64,000 bases of DNA, from the NCBI RefSeq assembly GCF_011516935.1, contig NZ_WOTF01000003.1, forward strand, positions 202,198-266,197, written 5' to 3'. The stretch comes from Acetobacter farinalis. GTDB lineage: Bacteria > Pseudomonadota > Alphaproteobacteria > Acetobacterales > Acetobacteraceae. The position numbers and the translations under genes are program-made. Shown here in pieces: positions 22,056 to 30,497 of this stretch (its first letter is position 1; every line of letters begins with the position of its first letter). Below the pieces are notes generated by a model, which did no database searches, was not told where the DNA came from, and worked only from the letters and a program-made list of their open reading frames with translations.

Positions 22056-22179
22056 TCTTCCCTTCCGCAAGCGCTTCGTGATACTGGCTGCGGACTGTTG
22101 CCATCTCTTCAGCCGCGTGGGCCAGACCCCGAAAGCCTGAATCTGGCCTTGTTATTTCTTGCGCAGGAGCAGCTTCCCC

Positions 22180-22653
22180 ATGCCTGACTGGCCGGACTCA
22201 CCGCCCATGTCCCCTGACCATGATGATACCATGAGCGACCTTTTCGCCTCCGCCCCGATGTACGAGGCGGTAACAGGGGACATGCGTGTCTGTGTTCAGG
22301 TATTCTGGCTTCCAGAACAATCCGAACCGGATGAGGATATGTATTGCTGGGTCTATCGCATCCGCATTGAAAACGGTGGCTCGGCCCCCATCCAGCTTAC
22401 GGAGCGGACCTGGCAGATTACCGATGGCGCGGGGCGCACGGAATATGTGCATGGGGAAGGTGTGGTTGGGGAGCAGCCGGTTATCCGCCCCCAGAACGGG
22501 TTTGACTACACATCCGGCGTCTCTCTGAGCACGGCGGGCGGCTTCATGCGCGGCTCCTACCAGATGCGCAACATCAATTCCGGCAAGCGGTTTGATATCG
22601 CCATCCCGGCCTTCAGTCTGGATAGCCCCTTCCAGTTCCGGCAGATCCACTGA
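22180..22653 (+). CDS. apaG: ApaG family protein
   Basis: 157 residues from the ATG at 22180, with GGAG about ten bases ahead. The ApaG/FnIII-like domain starts at [18 protein letters not shown] and includes [39 protein letters not shown] and MRGSYQM. ApaG is a small beta-sandwich protein linked to Co/Mg resistance, and its molecular role is unclear. The N-terminal ~25 residues are outside the family core; in-frame ATGs at 22207 and 22231 are alternative starts. The gene precedes folE by 52 bases. Confidence 0.9.
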   Translation: MPDWPDSPPMSPDHDDTMSDLFASAPMYEAVTGDMRVCVQVFWLPEQSEPDEDMYCWVYRIRIENGGSAPIQLTERTWQITDGAGRTEYVHGEGVVGEQPVIRPQNGFDYTSGVSLSTAGGFMRGSYQMRNINSGKRFDIAIPAFSLDSPFQFRQIH

Positions 22654-22705
22654 CCGGAACCGGCCACCCACGCTTCACGACAGATGCATAATGCAGGAGA
22701 ATGGC

Positions 22706-23314
22706 ATGAGCGACCCTCTGCCCAGAACTGACCGCCCGACACGAGCAGAAACGGAAGAGGCCATTCGCACCCTCTTGCGCTGGGCGGGGGAAGACCCCAC
22801 CCGCGAAGGGCTGCATGACACCCCTGCCCGCGTGGCCCGCGCATATGAAGAGTTTTTTCAGGGCTACGAGATTGACCCCAAGACGCTTCTGGAACGGACG
22901 TTTTCCGAGGTGGACGGGTATGATGAGATTGTGCTGCTGCGCGACATCCGCTTTGAAAGCCATTGCGAACACCATCTGGCTCCCATCATCGGCCGCGCCC
23001 ATGTGGCCTATCTGCCCCGCAAGCGCGTTGTCGGGATTTCCAAGCTGGCGCGCGTGGTGGATGCCTATGCCCGCCGCATGCAGATTCAGGAACGGCTGAC
23101 AGCCCAGATCGCCAACACCATCAATGATGTCCTGCAGCCGCACGGCACGGCTGTCATTATCGAATCCAGCCATGAATGCATGACCACCCGTGGCGTGCAC
23201 CGCCCCGGTGTTTCCATGGTCACCAGCCAGATGCTCGGCACCTTCCGCACAAACTCCGATACGCGGCGGGAACTGATGGCCATGCTCAACCGCCCGGCGG
23301 CCAGCGAGTATTAA
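22706..23314 (+). CDS. folE: GTP cyclohydrolase I
   Basis: 202 residues from the ATG at 22706, with AGGAG seven bases ahead. It converts GTP to 7,8-dihydroneopterin triphosphate, the first step of folate/pterin synthesis. Zinc ligands and the active site are in [20 protein letters not shown] (Cys near residue 87) and [35 protein letters not shown] is also typical. A longer frame upstream of 22706 overlaps apaG and is not used. Confidence 0.94.
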   Translation: MSDPLPRTDRPTRAETEEAIRTLLRWAGEDPTREGLHDTPARVARAYEEFFQGYEIDPKTLLERTFSEVDGYDEIVLLRDIRFESHCEHHLAPIIGRAHVAYLPRKRVVGISKLARVVDAYARRMQIQERLTAQIANTINDVLQPHGTAVIIESSHECMTTRGVHRPGVSMVTSQMLGTFRTNSDTRRELMAMLNRPAASEY

Positions 23315-23329
23315 GCCGGCACAGTCTAC

Positions 23330-23545
23330 CTGCACCAAGCCTGCCTGCGCCGGGTCTCCCGGCCCGGCGGCGCCCCCTCTCCCCGTCTGACAGTCAGCGG
23401 TGTGGAAGCAACGCCCTTAGCGGGCCACGACCACCAGTTCCGCCACCCATGAGGGGCGGGGCTGGTGGAAGGCGTTTCATCGAAGGCTCCCTCCTGTCGA
23501 ACCTTCCTCCAAGGAGGAAAGGCACAACAGCAGGAGCCGAGAGGC
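23330..23545. other. Structured non-coding stretch between convergent genes
   Basis: The stretch lies between the ends of folE and pfpI. It holds nested complements: CCACCAG with CTGGTGG enclosing CCGCC/GGCGG (about 23428-23469), TTCCTCC with GGAGGAA near 23507-23521, and GGCTC/GAGCC around it. It could act as a terminator on both sides, a repeat element or a small RNA. No known riboswitch consensus was recognised and no T run follows the stems. Confidence 0.45.
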
Positions 23546-23546
23546 A

Positions 23547-24125
23547 CTATATCGTTACTGTCGCGCCGAGCACGGTCAGGAACTGCGCCAGCCAGGCCGG
23601 ATGTGCGGGCCAGGCGGGGGCTGTCACCAGTTCTCCATCCGTCACGGCATCTGTCAGGGGAATGTCGGCATAGGTGGCACCCGCCTGTTCCACTTCCGGG
23701 CGGCAGGCCGGATAAGCGGAGACCGTGCGCCCCTTGATGATATCCGCGGCACTCAGAAGCTGTGCGCCATGGCAGATGGCGGCCAGAGGGCGATCCGCAA
23801 AGGCTTTGACGATCTCCAGAACGCGCGGATGCATGCGCAGATGCTCCGGCGCGCGACCTCCGGGAATAATCAGGCCGATATAATCGTCCGTATCAATCTC
23901 GTCGAACGTGGCGTTCAGCGTAAACGCGTGGCCGGGCTTTTCGCTGTAGGTCTGCGCGCCTTCAAAATCATGGATGGCGGTCAAAATTTTCTCCCCGGCC
24001 TTCTTGCCCGGGCTGACCACGTCCACCTTGTATCCGACCATCAGCAGTGCCTGATATGGCACCATGATCTCATAATCTTCCACATAATCACCTGCCAGCA
24101 TCAGCAGTTTGATCTCGTCAGTCAT
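23547..24125 (-). CDS. DJ-1/PfpI family protein
   Basis: 192 residues from the ATG at 24125, eight bases inside the end of moaB. A class I glutamine-amidotransferase-like fold is indicated by [19 protein letters not shown] and the nucleophile elbow [20 protein letters not shown] (Cys). N-terminal [20 protein letters not shown] is typical of the PfpI branch. Members are stress-related hydrolases, glyoxalases or deglycases, and the specific activity cannot be told. It is coupled to moaB by overlap. Confidence 0.87.
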   Translation of the reverse strand: MTDEIKLLMLAGDYVEDYEIMVPYQALLMVGYKVDVVSPGKKAGEKILTAIHDFEGAQTYSEKPGHAFTLNATFDEIDTDDYIGLIIPGGRAPEHLRMHPRVLEIVKAFADRPLAAICHGAQLLSAADIIKGRTVSAYPACRPEVEQAGATYADIPLTDAVTDGELVTAPAWPAHPAWLAQFLTVLGATVTI

Positions 24126-24672
24126 GGGATGATCCCTCTTCCGCCCCTTCACGCAGGCGGGGCATGAGTTCAACAAAGTTGCAGGGGCGATGGCGGTTAT
24201 CGAGCTGGAACACGAGAATATCGTCCCACCCGTCCTTCACCGCGCCGGTTGAACCGGGAAGGGCAAACAGGTAGGTGCCTTGCGCAACCCCCGCCAACGC
24301 GCGGGACTGAATGGTGGACGTGCCGATCTTGCTGTAGGACAGCATCCGGAACAGTTCTCCAAAACCTTCAATGCGCTTTTCAAGCACGCGCTCGAAGGCT
24401 TCCGGCGTTACATCCCGACCGGTCACACCCGTACCGCCGTTGGTAATCACCACATCAACCTGCGAGTCTCTGATCCAGCGTTGCAGCTGTTCCGTAATCT
24501 GCTGGACATCATCCCGCACAATCGCGCGATCAGCCAGAATGTGGCCTGCCTGCTCAAGGCGCGAAATCAGCGCCTGGCCGGATGTGTCTGTTTCAAGAGT
24601 GCGGGAATCCGATACCGTCATCACCGCAATGCGCACCGGCAGAAAGGGGCGGCTTGTGTCGATTTTTGTCAT
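24118..24672 (-). CDS. moaB: Molybdenum cofactor biosynthesis protein B
   Basis: 184 residues. MoaB/MogA-type molybdopterin-binding domain with [20 protein letters not shown] and [20 protein letters not shown], plus [19 protein letters not shown] near the C-terminus. In the cytoplasm this family adenylylates or binds molybdopterin before metal insertion. Assignment to MoaB and not MogA follows the short length and the C-terminal pattern. pfpI overlaps its end. Confidence 0.9.
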   Translation of the reverse strand: MTKIDTSRPFLPVRIAVMTVSDSRTLETDTSGQALISRLEQAGHILADRAIVRDDVQQITEQLQRWIRDSQVDVVITNGGTGVTGRDVTPEAFERVLEKRIEGFGELFRMLSYSKIGTSTIQSRALAGVAQGTYLFALPGSTGAVKDGWDDILVFQLDNRHRPCNFVELMPRLREGAEEGSSHD

Positions 24673-24810
24673 GACGTGAATTCATCATCAGACACCGGCG
24701 GCGTCAACGCGTCCGAACGGTAACTCTGTTGTACCAAAGCGTCAAAACTTCACCAAAAAGAGCAATAAGTGCACTGGTGTAAAAAAAAGTTTAGACATTC
24801 ATATCCTATT

Positions 24811-24840
24811 TTGAAAGAATATATGCATGTTTTCTATACA
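24811..24840 (+). promoter_or_regulatory. Probable sigma-70 promoter of oprB
   Basis: TTGAAA and TATACA are separated by 18 bases in an AT-rich stretch and end 27 bases before the porin start codon. The leader would be very short. Confidence 0.6.
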
Positions 24841-24867
24841 TCCACCAGAGAATAAAAAAAAAGCAAC

Positions 24868-26328
24868 ATGAAAAAACTCTCTTCAGACCTGTCTTTCCTT
24901 TGCATCCTGTCCGCTACATGCATGGTGATACCGGCCCTTTCCCCGAAGGCTTCCGCTCAGTTGCTGACAGGCGGGAACAGTTCAGTCGGCCTGTTGCCGA
25001 GTCTGGAGGCAAATAATGAAGCGAACCCGGTAGAAGACCCCGGTCCGCTTTTTTCCGCTCCATACGGAAAAGCGCATTTCTTTGGAGACTGGTGGGGAGC
25101 CCAGCCCTGGCTGCTGAACCATGGCATTCATATTCTGGCCGACGTGCATGAAGAACTTGCCGGCAATTTCCGTGGTGGCATGCGCCAAGGTGTGACGAAT
25201 GCCGGCCAGGTGGGTGTTGAACTGGATGTGGACTGGGGCAAGCTCACAGACCTGAACCTGCTGAAGGGCTTCTGGTCTCACATGATGGTGGTGAACGGGC
25301 ACGGGCAGAACCTGAGCACCAAATATATCGGGGATGCCGTCGGGGGTGTTCAGCAGATTTACGGTGGCCGCGGTAACGTGGTGGCGCACCTTGTATATCT
25401 GTACGGTGAACATGCCTTTGCGCACAACCATGTTGATATCAGCGCAGGCTGGATCCCGGTTGGCAGCTTCTTCGCGGCCTCTCCCCTGTTTTGTATGTAC
25501 ATGAACGTGGCCGTGTGCGGTAATCCCGCCCCGAACAAATACACCGAAGGCAACCGTGACTGGCCATCAGGCAATCTGGGGGCCGTTGCCCGCGTGATGC
25601 CTACCAGTACGACCTATGTCATGGCTGGCCTGTTTGCCGTTTCTCCTCATTCTTTCAATGGCGGGATTTCCGGCTGGGCCTGGGCACAGGATGGTCTGGG
25701 CAAGTTCTCAACCCCTGTTGAAATCGGCTGGCTGCCTTCCTTTGGCAAAAACCATCTGGTTGGCCACTACAAGGCTGGCTACAGCTACGATAACTCGAAA
25801 TACAAAGATCTGTATGAAGACATCAACGGCAACGCCTGGGTGCAGACAGGCGAGCCGGCCCGGTATCACGCAGGCCGCGCCAGCGCGTGGGTGATGGCTG
25901 ACCAGATGCTTGTGCGGAATGGCGAAGGCCCGACCAACGGTCTGGTTGCCATGGGTGGCTATATGTGGACCGATGGCAAGACCACCGCCATGTCCCACCA
26001 TCTGTGGGGGGGCCTGCTTGAAACCGGCAAGCCCTGGGGCCGCCCGAATGACAGCATCGGCATCATGTATCAGTGGCTGAAAATGAGCCGCACCGTGGCC
26101 CTGCAGCAGGAGGCCTCCATTATTGCGGGCCAGCAGTTCCAGCCCACCCAGTGGGGGCAGACCTGGGGTGTGCAGTCACATGAAAGCATTTACGAGCTTT
26201 TCTACAATGTGCATGTGGCCAACGGCCTGACACTTCAGCCGGACTTCCAGTACATCAACCGCCCCGGCGCCACGACAACGTTCCATGACGCCGCCGTTAT
26301 GGCGCTTCAGTTCAACGTCGTTCTGTAA
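24868..26328 (+). CDS. oprB: Carbohydrate-selective porin, OprB family
   Basis: 486 residues. A signal peptide (residues 1-31, ending PKASA-Q) is followed by an OprB beta-barrel: FFGDWWGAQPWLLNHGIHI near residue 70, GGRGNVVAHLVYLYGEHAF, ISAGWIPVGSFFAASPLFC and a C-terminal aromatic-rich strand ending in FNVVL. The protein forms an outer-membrane channel for sugars or polyols, important in acetic acid bacteria that oxidise them in the periplasm. It has its own promoter. Its last 17 bases overlap the 3' end of the convergent ATPase gene. Confidence 0.9.
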   Translation: MKKLSSDLSFLCILSATCMVIPALSPKASAQLLTGGNSSVGLLPSLEANNEANPVEDPGPLFSAPYGKAHFFGDWWGAQPWLLNHGIHILADVHEELAGNFRGGMRQGVTNAGQVGVELDVDWGKLTDLNLLKGFWSHMMVVNGHGQNLSTKYIGDAVGGVQQIYGGRGNVVAHLVYLYGEHAFAHNHVDISAGWIPVGSFFAASPLFCMYMNVAVCGNPAPNKYTEGNRDWPSGNLGAVARVMPTSTTYVMAGLFAVSPHSFNGGISGWAWAQDGLGKFSTPVEIGWLPSFGKNHLVGHYKAGYSYDNSKYKDLYEDINGNAWVQTGEPARYHAGRASAWVMADQMLVRNGEGPTNGLVAMGGYMWTDGKTTAMSHHLWGGLLETGKPWGRPNDSIGIMYQWLKMSRTVALQQEASIIAGQQFQPTQWGQTWGVQSHESIYELFYNVHVANGLTLQPDFQYINRPGATTTFHDAAVMALQFNVVL

Positions 26329-29086
26329 TCTGCGGAATGGGCCGCAGGGTGAGAGCCCTGCCGCCCATCCTGCCAAAAGCCTCGGCGTGGCAGGTCAGCA
26401 CAAGAATCTGGAACCGGGTGGCGGCATCAGCCAGCACATCGAACATCCGGTCCAGCCGCTGCGAGTCTGAAAAACCCAACGCATCGTCCAGCACCAGAAT
26501 GGCGGGAGACTGGCGGGCATGCAGCAGTTCCGCAAAGCCCAGCCGCACCAGAACCGCAATCTGCTCGCGCGTGCCATCCGAAAGCCTTGCAAACTCTTCC
26601 TCTGTGCGCCGGGCCAGACCGGACAGGCCGAAACCGGTGTCCATCACCAGAGACGCACCGGGAAACACGGCTGAAAACGCAGGCTGCATGGTGCGTACCA
26701 GCGGCGCGAGGTAACGCTCTGTCTGCGTTTTTTCCGCCTCTGTCAGGGTTTGCTCAAGCAGGGCCAGCGCCGCCCGCTCCCGCTCATACCCCTCACACTC
26801 CAGCCTGAGCCGTGCGGCGGTGCGGCCTGCCTCGGCTATTTTTTCATCCAGCCCCTCGCCTTCGGCCACATGTACGCGGGTTTCCCGCTCCCGAATATCC
26901 TCCCGCAGGCGGGTGATAGCCACACGGGCACCCTCAAGCGCCTGCTCACGCCGCGCGATGCTGGCCTCCACCACGGAGAGCGGTTCCTCCGTCTCCCGTC
27001 CGGCCTTCAGGCTTTGCAGATGCGCTTCAGCCTGAGCCAGCGCGTGCCGGGTCTCAGCCGCACGGGTTGCCAGAGCCTCATCACTCTCACGCGCCTGACT
27101 GACAGCCAGTTCACGCCCAACCTGATCCTGCGCCGCCTGCTTCTGCCTGAGCACGGCATCGGCCTTTTCCTGAAGAGCCAGCGCCGCGGCAAAAGCGGCC
27201 TGCTCCCTCCGCTCGCCCTGCCGTGCCTCTTCCGCCATGCGGGAGGCCCTGTCCTCCGCCTGTCCGGCCTGTTGCTGCATGCTGTGCAGAGCCGCGCCGG
27301 GCACAGCGCCCTGCTCTGTGGCCCGCTCCTCTCCGGCCTCTTCCCCGGTTCCTGCTGCGTCCGGCCCCTCTTCCAAGGCCTCTTTTTGCAGAGACAGTCC
27401 TTCAGCCTGCTCCCGCAGGAGCGCAGCCTGTCGGTCGCTCAGCTCCTGCCGCAAGGTCGCCAAACCCGCGAACAGGGTGGCATCCTGCTCATCCCGCAGG
27501 GTGGGCAGAGACGCCACGAACGCCGCGCGGGCTTCCGCAACCCGCGTTTCCGCCTGTCGCCGTTCTTCAAACAGATGTTCCGCATGCTCGGCACTCTCGC
27601 AACCAGCTGCCTGCAAGACCTCCTGCATCGTCCGGCGGGCGGCTGTTGCGGTGGCCAGAGCCTCATCCTGATCTGTCACAGCGGGCGTAATGCGGAATTG
27701 CCCGACACCCTCCACCACCAGATCCGCCGTATGGGTCAGAACGGTTTCCCCTTGCGGGCAAGGCACACCGTCAAGCCGCACCCGGCCTTCAGCCTCAGGC
27801 TGAAGGGCCACGCTCAGGCGCGTGGCGCGGGCATTCAGCGTGGCCTGTGCCGTTTCCTGATCTCGCACGGCTTTCCGCACCTGACGGATCAGCTTTTCAT
27901 CCACCCGCAAGGCCGCCAGAGTAGCGCGCGCCTGCTCCAGCCGCGCACACGCGGCTTCGGCCCGCTGTACCGCCAGCCGTTCCCGCTCAAGGGCCGCCTG
28001 CTGCTGCATCACGCTGGCCCGGCGCGCCAGCGCCAGCATGGCCTGCCGCGCGGCCTGATGCTGCTGCTCGGCCTGTTCTCGCCGCTGGCGGCTTTCCTCA
28101 TACCGCTGCCGGGCCAGTGTGGCACGCTCCGTGAGAGCCGCCAGATCATGCTGTGCCTCAGCGCACTCGCTTTCCAGCCTGCGCTTGCGGAGATGAGCTT
28201 CCTGCCGCCGTTCCTGTTCGTCCCGTATGCTGGAGTGGGTCTGGGTGAGGGTGGCAAGAGCGGCTCTGGCAGCCTGCTCCTCCGCATCCGCAACGCGCAG
28301 CCTGTCCCTCTGCTGCCGCAGCGCCTGAAGTCTGGCTTCATCCTGCGCCCGGCTTTGCGGATTTTCCTGCTCCTGCAACGCGCGCCGCGCCTGCTCCAGC
28401 GCCACCAGATCTTCTTCCAGCGCAGCCCGCCGGTTTTCAAGCTCGCTCAGAGAGGCCTGTGCCTGTGCTTCCTGCTCCAGCGCCTGCCGGTATTTGCCGG
28501 TTGCCTTGCCCGTGCTGGCTGTCTGCAACAGCAGAAGGCGCTCCCGCACACGGCTGAGCACGGCGCTGGCCGCGGCCCCGCCGGTGGCATCCTCCACGCC
28601 CTGTTCCAGACAGCCGCGCAGGGTATCCTGCCCAGTCTGGTTCAGAACGGGCTGCGCAAAACTTTCGCCCTGCCCCACCAGAAGCGCGTTCCACAGCCCG
28701 GCGGCTTCCCCTTTCCCGATATCTTCCAGCCCCAGCACGCCGCGCAGGGCTTCTTCCGCCTGATCGCCCTCAAAGCGTTCAGGCCCCAGTATGAGGCGGG
28801 TAAAGGGTTTGGAGAGAAACTGTTTTTCCAGATGGCACTCCATCCCCTTCCACGTAAAGGAGAGGGCGATGTGCGGTGCCCCGCCGCCATAGGGCTGAAG
28901 CTCCTTCACGGGTCTGGCTTTGGAGCTGGTACGGACCATCAGCGCTGCTTTCAGCGCGGTCAGCAGGGTGGATTTTCCGGCCTCATTGGGGGCCGCCAGC
29001 ACATTCAGCCCCGGCCCCAGCCCGTCCAGCCGCACCGGGGCGGCAAAGCGCCGCACACCTTCAATCTGCAAATCGGTAAGGATCAT
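26312..29086 (-). CDS. SbcC/Rad50-like AAA ATPase with long coiled coil
   Basis: 924 residues. The N-terminal ABC-type half has Walker A APNEAGKSTLLTALKAALM. A long Glu/Ala/Arg/Gln-rich coiled coil spans residues ~200-780. The C-terminal half has the signature RLSDGTREQIAVLVRLGFAE and Walker B AILVLDDALGFSD, followed by LVLTCHAEAF. I see no CxxC zinc hook in the middle, unlike classic SbcC/Rad50, so it is closer to YhaN-type ATPases. It overlaps the start of its partner's 3' end by four bases (ATGA). A role in DNA end processing with the nuclease at 29083 is likely. Confidence 0.85.
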   Translation of the reverse strand: MILTDLQIEGVRRFAAPVRLDGLGPGLNVLAAPNEAGKSTLLTALKAALMVRTSSKARPVKELQPYGGGAPHIALSFTWKGMECHLEKQFLSKPFTRLILGPERFEGDQAEEALRGVLGLEDIGKGEAAGLWNALLVGQGESFAQPVLNQTGQDTLRGCLEQGVEDATGGAAASAVLSRVRERLLLLQTASTGKATGKYRQALEQEAQAQASLSELENRRAALEEDLVALEQARRALQEQENPQSRAQDEARLQALRQQRDRLRVADAEEQAARAALATLTQTHSSIRDEQERRQEAHLRKRRLESECAEAQHDLAALTERATLARQRYEESRQRREQAEQQHQAARQAMLALARRASVMQQQAALERERLAVQRAEAACARLEQARATLAALRVDEKLIRQVRKAVRDQETAQATLNARATRLSVALQPEAEGRVRLDGVPCPQGETVLTHTADLVVEGVGQFRITPAVTDQDEALATATAARRTMQEVLQAAGCESAEHAEHLFEERRQAETRVAEARAAFVASLPTLRDEQDATLFAGLATLRQELSDRQAALLREQAEGLSLQKEALEEGPDAAGTGEEAGEERATEQGAVPGAALHSMQQQAGQAEDRASRMAEEARQGERREQAAFAAALALQEKADAVLRQKQAAQDQVGRELAVSQARESDEALATRAAETRHALAQAEAHLQSLKAGRETEEPLSVVEASIARREQALEGARVAITRLREDIRERETRVHVAEGEGLDEKIAEAGRTAARLRLECEGYERERAALALLEQTLTEAEKTQTERYLAPLVRTMQPAFSAVFPGASLVMDTGFGLSGLARRTEEEFARLSDGTREQIAVLVRLGFAELLHARQSPAILVLDDALGFSDSQRLDRMFDVLADAATRFQILVLTCHAEAFGRMGGRALTLRPIPQITERR

Positions 29087-30228
29087 GCCGCTGGCACCCC
29101 CATCTCCTGCCAGAACAGAAACAACCGTTGCAGGGCATCAGCCGCAAGCTGCCCCGCCTCCCCTCCGGCCTGCGCGCGGCTCAGCAACTGTTCCGCCGCC
29201 GCCCGCACGGCACCGCCCGGCCCGAACCGGTCCAGATCCTCCAGCCCGGCTGACAGATGCGGAGCACCCGTCAGACGCAGGCAGGCCACGGCCCCGCTCA
29301 ACTGCGTGAGCACTTCACGTTCATAAACCGCCATATCCTCAACGCAGAGCAGGCCGGACACCGCAAGCCACACCAGCACAGACCCCGGATTATCCGGCTC
29401 AATACTGCGGATGCGGGCGTCCAGCGCCAGAATATCCTGCCGGGAGGTCAACACCACATCGTCCAGCTTTTTCCAGATATAGCGCCCTGTCCTGTGGCGG
29501 GTGATCACGGGGTCCGCCTGTGCGCCCCGCAGCGTGATAACCAGTGCCTCACCCCCGCCGCCGCCACCGGTTGTGAAACGGTCTGTCTCCGGTGTGCCGG
29601 AATAGGCTGTGCGGGCATCAATCTGGCAAAAACCGTGCCAGTCCCCCAGCCCCAGATACGCCAACCCGGCCCGCTTGGCCCGGTCGGGCGCCACGGGGTT
29701 ATGTTCAGCCTCGGCCTCTCCCCCAAATCCGGTGACGGAGCCGTGGGCCAGACCAATCCGCAGGGCATCAGGCGGTGTTTCGGCCTCATCCATCCAGCCT
29801 GTAAGATCAGTCAGAACATGGCGGCGCTTGAGCACGGCAGGCAGAAGCCAGGCGTTATGCGCCGCATCAATCAGCACCGCCCCAGGCTCCCGATGCACCG
29901 TGACATTCTCCGGCAGCCCGCCCCGCGCCAGCCGCGCCCAGACACCTTCCGGCTGGTCGGCATCATGATTGCCAGGGATCAGATGCCACTGGATATCCGG
30001 AAACTGGCGCATCCGCTCGACAGGCTGATGCAGGGTACGTTCCGAGGGGGTTTCATGCTCATACACATCCCCCGCCACCAGCACATGCGCGGCCCCTTCC
30101 TGCCGGGCCAGCAGCCCCAGCTGCCGGATAACGTCCAGACGCGCCACCTGTAGCGCCCCGAGCGTATCATCATTCACAAAACGGAAAGTCCGCCCGATCT
30201 GCCAGTCTGAAGTGTGAATAAATTTCAT
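29083..30228 (-). CDS. SbcD/YhaO-like metallophosphoesterase (DNA repair nuclease)
   Basis: 381 residues. Calcineurin-type phosphoesterase with motif I HTSDWQIGRTF, motif II LVAGDVYEH, motif III IPGNHDAD, then LAHGSVTGF and GLGDWHGFC. In motif I a Gln stands where SbcD has His (DWH), as in a branch of proteobacterial DNA-repair exonucleases. The C-terminal ~120 residues would cap or bind the ATPase partner. The ATPase gene follows with a four-base overlap, which supports an Mre11-Rad50-like complex acting on DNA ends. Confidence 0.86.
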   Translation of the reverse strand: MKFIHTSDWQIGRTFRFVNDDTLGALQVARLDVIRQLGLLARQEGAAHVLVAGDVYEHETPSERTLHQPVERMRQFPDIQWHLIPGNHDADQPEGVWARLARGGLPENVTVHREPGAVLIDAAHNAWLLPAVLKRRHVLTDLTGWMDEAETPPDALRIGLAHGSVTGFGGEAEAEHNPVAPDRAKRAGLAYLGLGDWHGFCQIDARTAYSGTPETDRFTTGGGGGGEALVITLRGAQADPVITRHRTGRYIWKKLDDVVLTSRQDILALDARIRSIEPDNPGSVLVWLAVSGLLCVEDMAVYEREVLTQLSGAVACLRLTGAPHLSAGLEDLDRFGPGGAVRAAAEQLLSRAQAGGEAGQLAADALQRLFLFWQEMGVPAA

Positions 30229-30497
30229 GAATGCCGCAGTGCTGTAAGGGGGCGCTTAATTCAGCACATCCTGCCGTGGCATCATACCCTGAAGCCCGCA
30301 AACGCCAGCCTTTTCTGCGGATCATGCAGGCATGCGAAAGTCCAACGCGTTTACTGCAATGCCGCCCAGCGCGCGAAACATCACCCGCTTTATTATATTT
30401 TATTTTAATAGACAGATCAGTTTAAGGATTCGGGCTTGGGTGAACCCGTTTCTGAAGCCGTCAAGCAAGCCTCCACGCGGCAAGGATGAGGGAGAGG

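Noticed and set aside
23330..23545. Cobalamin or molybdenum-cofactor riboswitch near moaB/pfpI
   Set aside because: The stems do not contain the conserved cores of either aptamer, and the stretch lies after, not before, the moaB-pfpI unit.
26750..29326. 858-residue open frame on the plus strand across the SbcC-like gene
   Set aside because: It is the complement of a GC-rich coiled-coil gene. Its product is Leu/Pro/Arg/Gly-rich with no motif, while the minus-strand frame has complete ATPase motifs.
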